This document shows, one piece after another, positions 28,578 through 29,373 of a DNA stretch of 29,373 bases. The translations under genes were made by a program, and so were the position numbers. Every line of letters starts with the position of its first letter. Positions within the stretch are counted from its first letter, which is position 1. Where the stretch lies: the IMG/VR virus record IMGVR_UViG_3300025736_000130, positions 1-29,373 of that record, one strand, 5' to 3'. A model generated the notes under the pieces. That model saw only the letters and a program-made list of their open reading frames with translations, was not told the origin of the DNA and did not search any database. Source of the stretch: a virus.

Positions 28578-29264
28578 ATGAATAACTCCTACTTACAAAT
28601 TGCATCAAGGCGAAGAAGTGGTGGAAATTTTCCTTCTACTGGTTTAGTTTCTTATTGGAATATGGATACAGACGGTTCTGTTCCCGATTCTGTTGGAAGT
28701 AATGATGGTACTATAACTGGTGCTACATATACTTCTAGCGGGAAAATAGACGGAGCTTATAGTTTTGATGGGAACGATTATGTAACAGTAACTGATAGCG
28801 TTGACTTTCATACTACTAATTTTTCTATGTCGTTTTGGGTAAAAGCAATTTCTATTCCAGCTTCTGGTTCTAATCACGCCCAATTAATTCAAAAAAGATG
28901 GTCTCCATCTTACGATGTAGATGATTGTTTTGGATTTCAGGTAAAAGATGGTGTATTAGATATATATACTTATGATGGCAGTTACCATTCAGCAGGAACA
29001 GTGACTATTGGTTTTGTTGGTTCTTGGCATCACATCGTAGGTACTTATGACGGAACTAATGTGAGATTTTATTATGATGGTGATTTAAAAAAGACTACTG
29101 CTAGTGGTGTTGATATAGCTAATAATTCAAGAAACTTGGTATTTGGGTACGGTCCAGACAATGCTCTTGATGGAAGCATGGATGAAATTGGTTTTTGGAA
29201 TAGGGCTTTAACCCAAACCGAAATAACAGCATTATATAATTCAGGGGATGGATTAACTTATTAA
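28578..29264 (+). CDS. LamG/concanavalin-like lectin-fold protein
   Basis: This 228-residue protein is a LamG-like jelly roll after a 20-residue polar N terminus. Typical elements appear in order: GLVSYWNMD, DSVGSNDGTITGATYTSSG, YSFDGNDYVTV, FSMSFWVKA, GSWHHIVGTYDGTNVRFYYD and the closing GSMDEIGFWNRALTQTEITA. LamG domains bind glycans or surface polymers and are frequent on phage tail fibres, which agrees with a receptor-binding or capsule-recognition task. The complete domain and normal length suggest it is functional. It lies next to the virtual junction, followed by a small coiled-coil gene. Confidence 0.88.
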   Translation: MNNSYLQIASRRRSGGNFPSTGLVSYWNMDTDGSVPDSVGSNDGTITGATYTSSGKIDGAYSFDGNDYVTVTDSVDFHTTNFSMSFWVKAISIPASGSNHAQLIQKRWSPSYDVDDCFGFQVKDGVLDIYTYDGSYHSAGTVTIGFVGSWHHIVGTYDGTNVRFYYDGDLKKTTASGVDIANNSRNLVFGYGPDNALDGSMDEIGFWNRALTQTEITALYNSGDGLTY

Positions 29265-29294
29265 CAATACCAGATAACGTATAAATCACTAAAT

Positions 29295-29373
29295 ATGCCA
29301 GAACAAACACTAGCCGTTGTAATAGAACGGATAGAAAATTTAAAAGACCATCTGACTGAAAAGTTAGATAGGA
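29295..29373 (+). CDS. small coiled-coil protein, cut by window end
   Basis: The frame from ATG 29295 runs to the window end without a stop (26 codons, MPEQTLAVVIERIENLKDHL and on). It has heptad-like spacing of I/L/V and alternating charge, like the short helical proteins found beside lysis genes (for example XhlA-type). If the genome is circular it ends at base 32 as a 36-residue protein. The identity is tentative because the protein is short. Confidence 0.5.
   Translation, partial: MPEQTLAVVIERIENLKDHLTEKLDR

Overview
The window looks like a small double-stranded DNA tailed-phage genome from an uncultured AT-rich host. Every supportable gene lies on the + strand, packed tightly with many ATGA-type overlaps. 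I see no integrase, repressor, tRNA, CRISPR array, insertion sequence or rRNA. The ends may belong together: an open frame cut at base 29373 continues in frame across a virtual join into base 1 and stops in an ATGA overlap with the first gene. That suggests a complete, circularly mapped genome of about 29.4 kb, but this rests on one junction and is an inference.

Layout: (1) 1-2318: a tail-fibre-like protein, then a papain-like peptidase carrying an EF-hand-type loop and a C-terminal holin-like membrane hairpin. (2) 2319-7690: a DnaA-box-containing regulatory region, a replisome-organiser-like protein, a DnaB-type helicase, many small unknown genes, an HNH nuclease and a VRR-NUC nuclease. (3) 7691-10614: a second promoter of the same class, then a recombination set: a Sak4/RecA-like ATPase, a Cas4/RecB-like PD-(D/E)XK nuclease, an ssDNA-binding-like protein with an SSB-type acidic tip, and a NinB-like protein. 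(4) 10615-14962: a seven-residue Cys-Gly repeat protein, a 466-base gap that is mostly potential RNA secondary structure, a Zn-ribbon membrane protein, a coiled-coil protein, a NUMOD3-HNH homing nuclease and several unknown small genes. (5) 14964-22602: small and large terminase, a portal fused to a MuF-like domain, a Com-like zinc protein, a small SAP-like protein, a Mu I-like protease/scaffold, a decoration-like protein and the major capsid protein. (6) 22603-29373: long repetitive beta-structured fibre or appendage proteins, ending with a LamG-like lectin-fold protein and a small coiled-coil protein.

Host and expression: replication-side promoters are textbook sigma70 (TTGACA, 17-base spacer, TATAAT). 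Almost no gene has a Shine-Dalgarno sequence at the usual distance; starts instead sit in A/T-rich leaders with T at -1. Sigma70 promoters argue against Bacteroidota. A candidate-phylum (Patescibacteria-like) or other AT-rich host is possible but not proven. The code appears standard, with TAA, TAG and TGA all used as stops.

How the genes fit: the helicase loader or organiser and helicase would recruit a host polymerase, since no DNA polymerase is encoded. The recombination block would process ends and anneal strands. The terminase, portal and capsid genes resemble the Mu-like head module. No tape measure, tail tube, sheath, baseplate or head-tail connector gene can be recognised, so the tail is either very divergent or unusual. 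The items most worth following up are the structured RNA region at 11430-11846, the TTATCCACAG promoter module, the peptidase-holin fusion, and the apparent circular but tail-poor genome.
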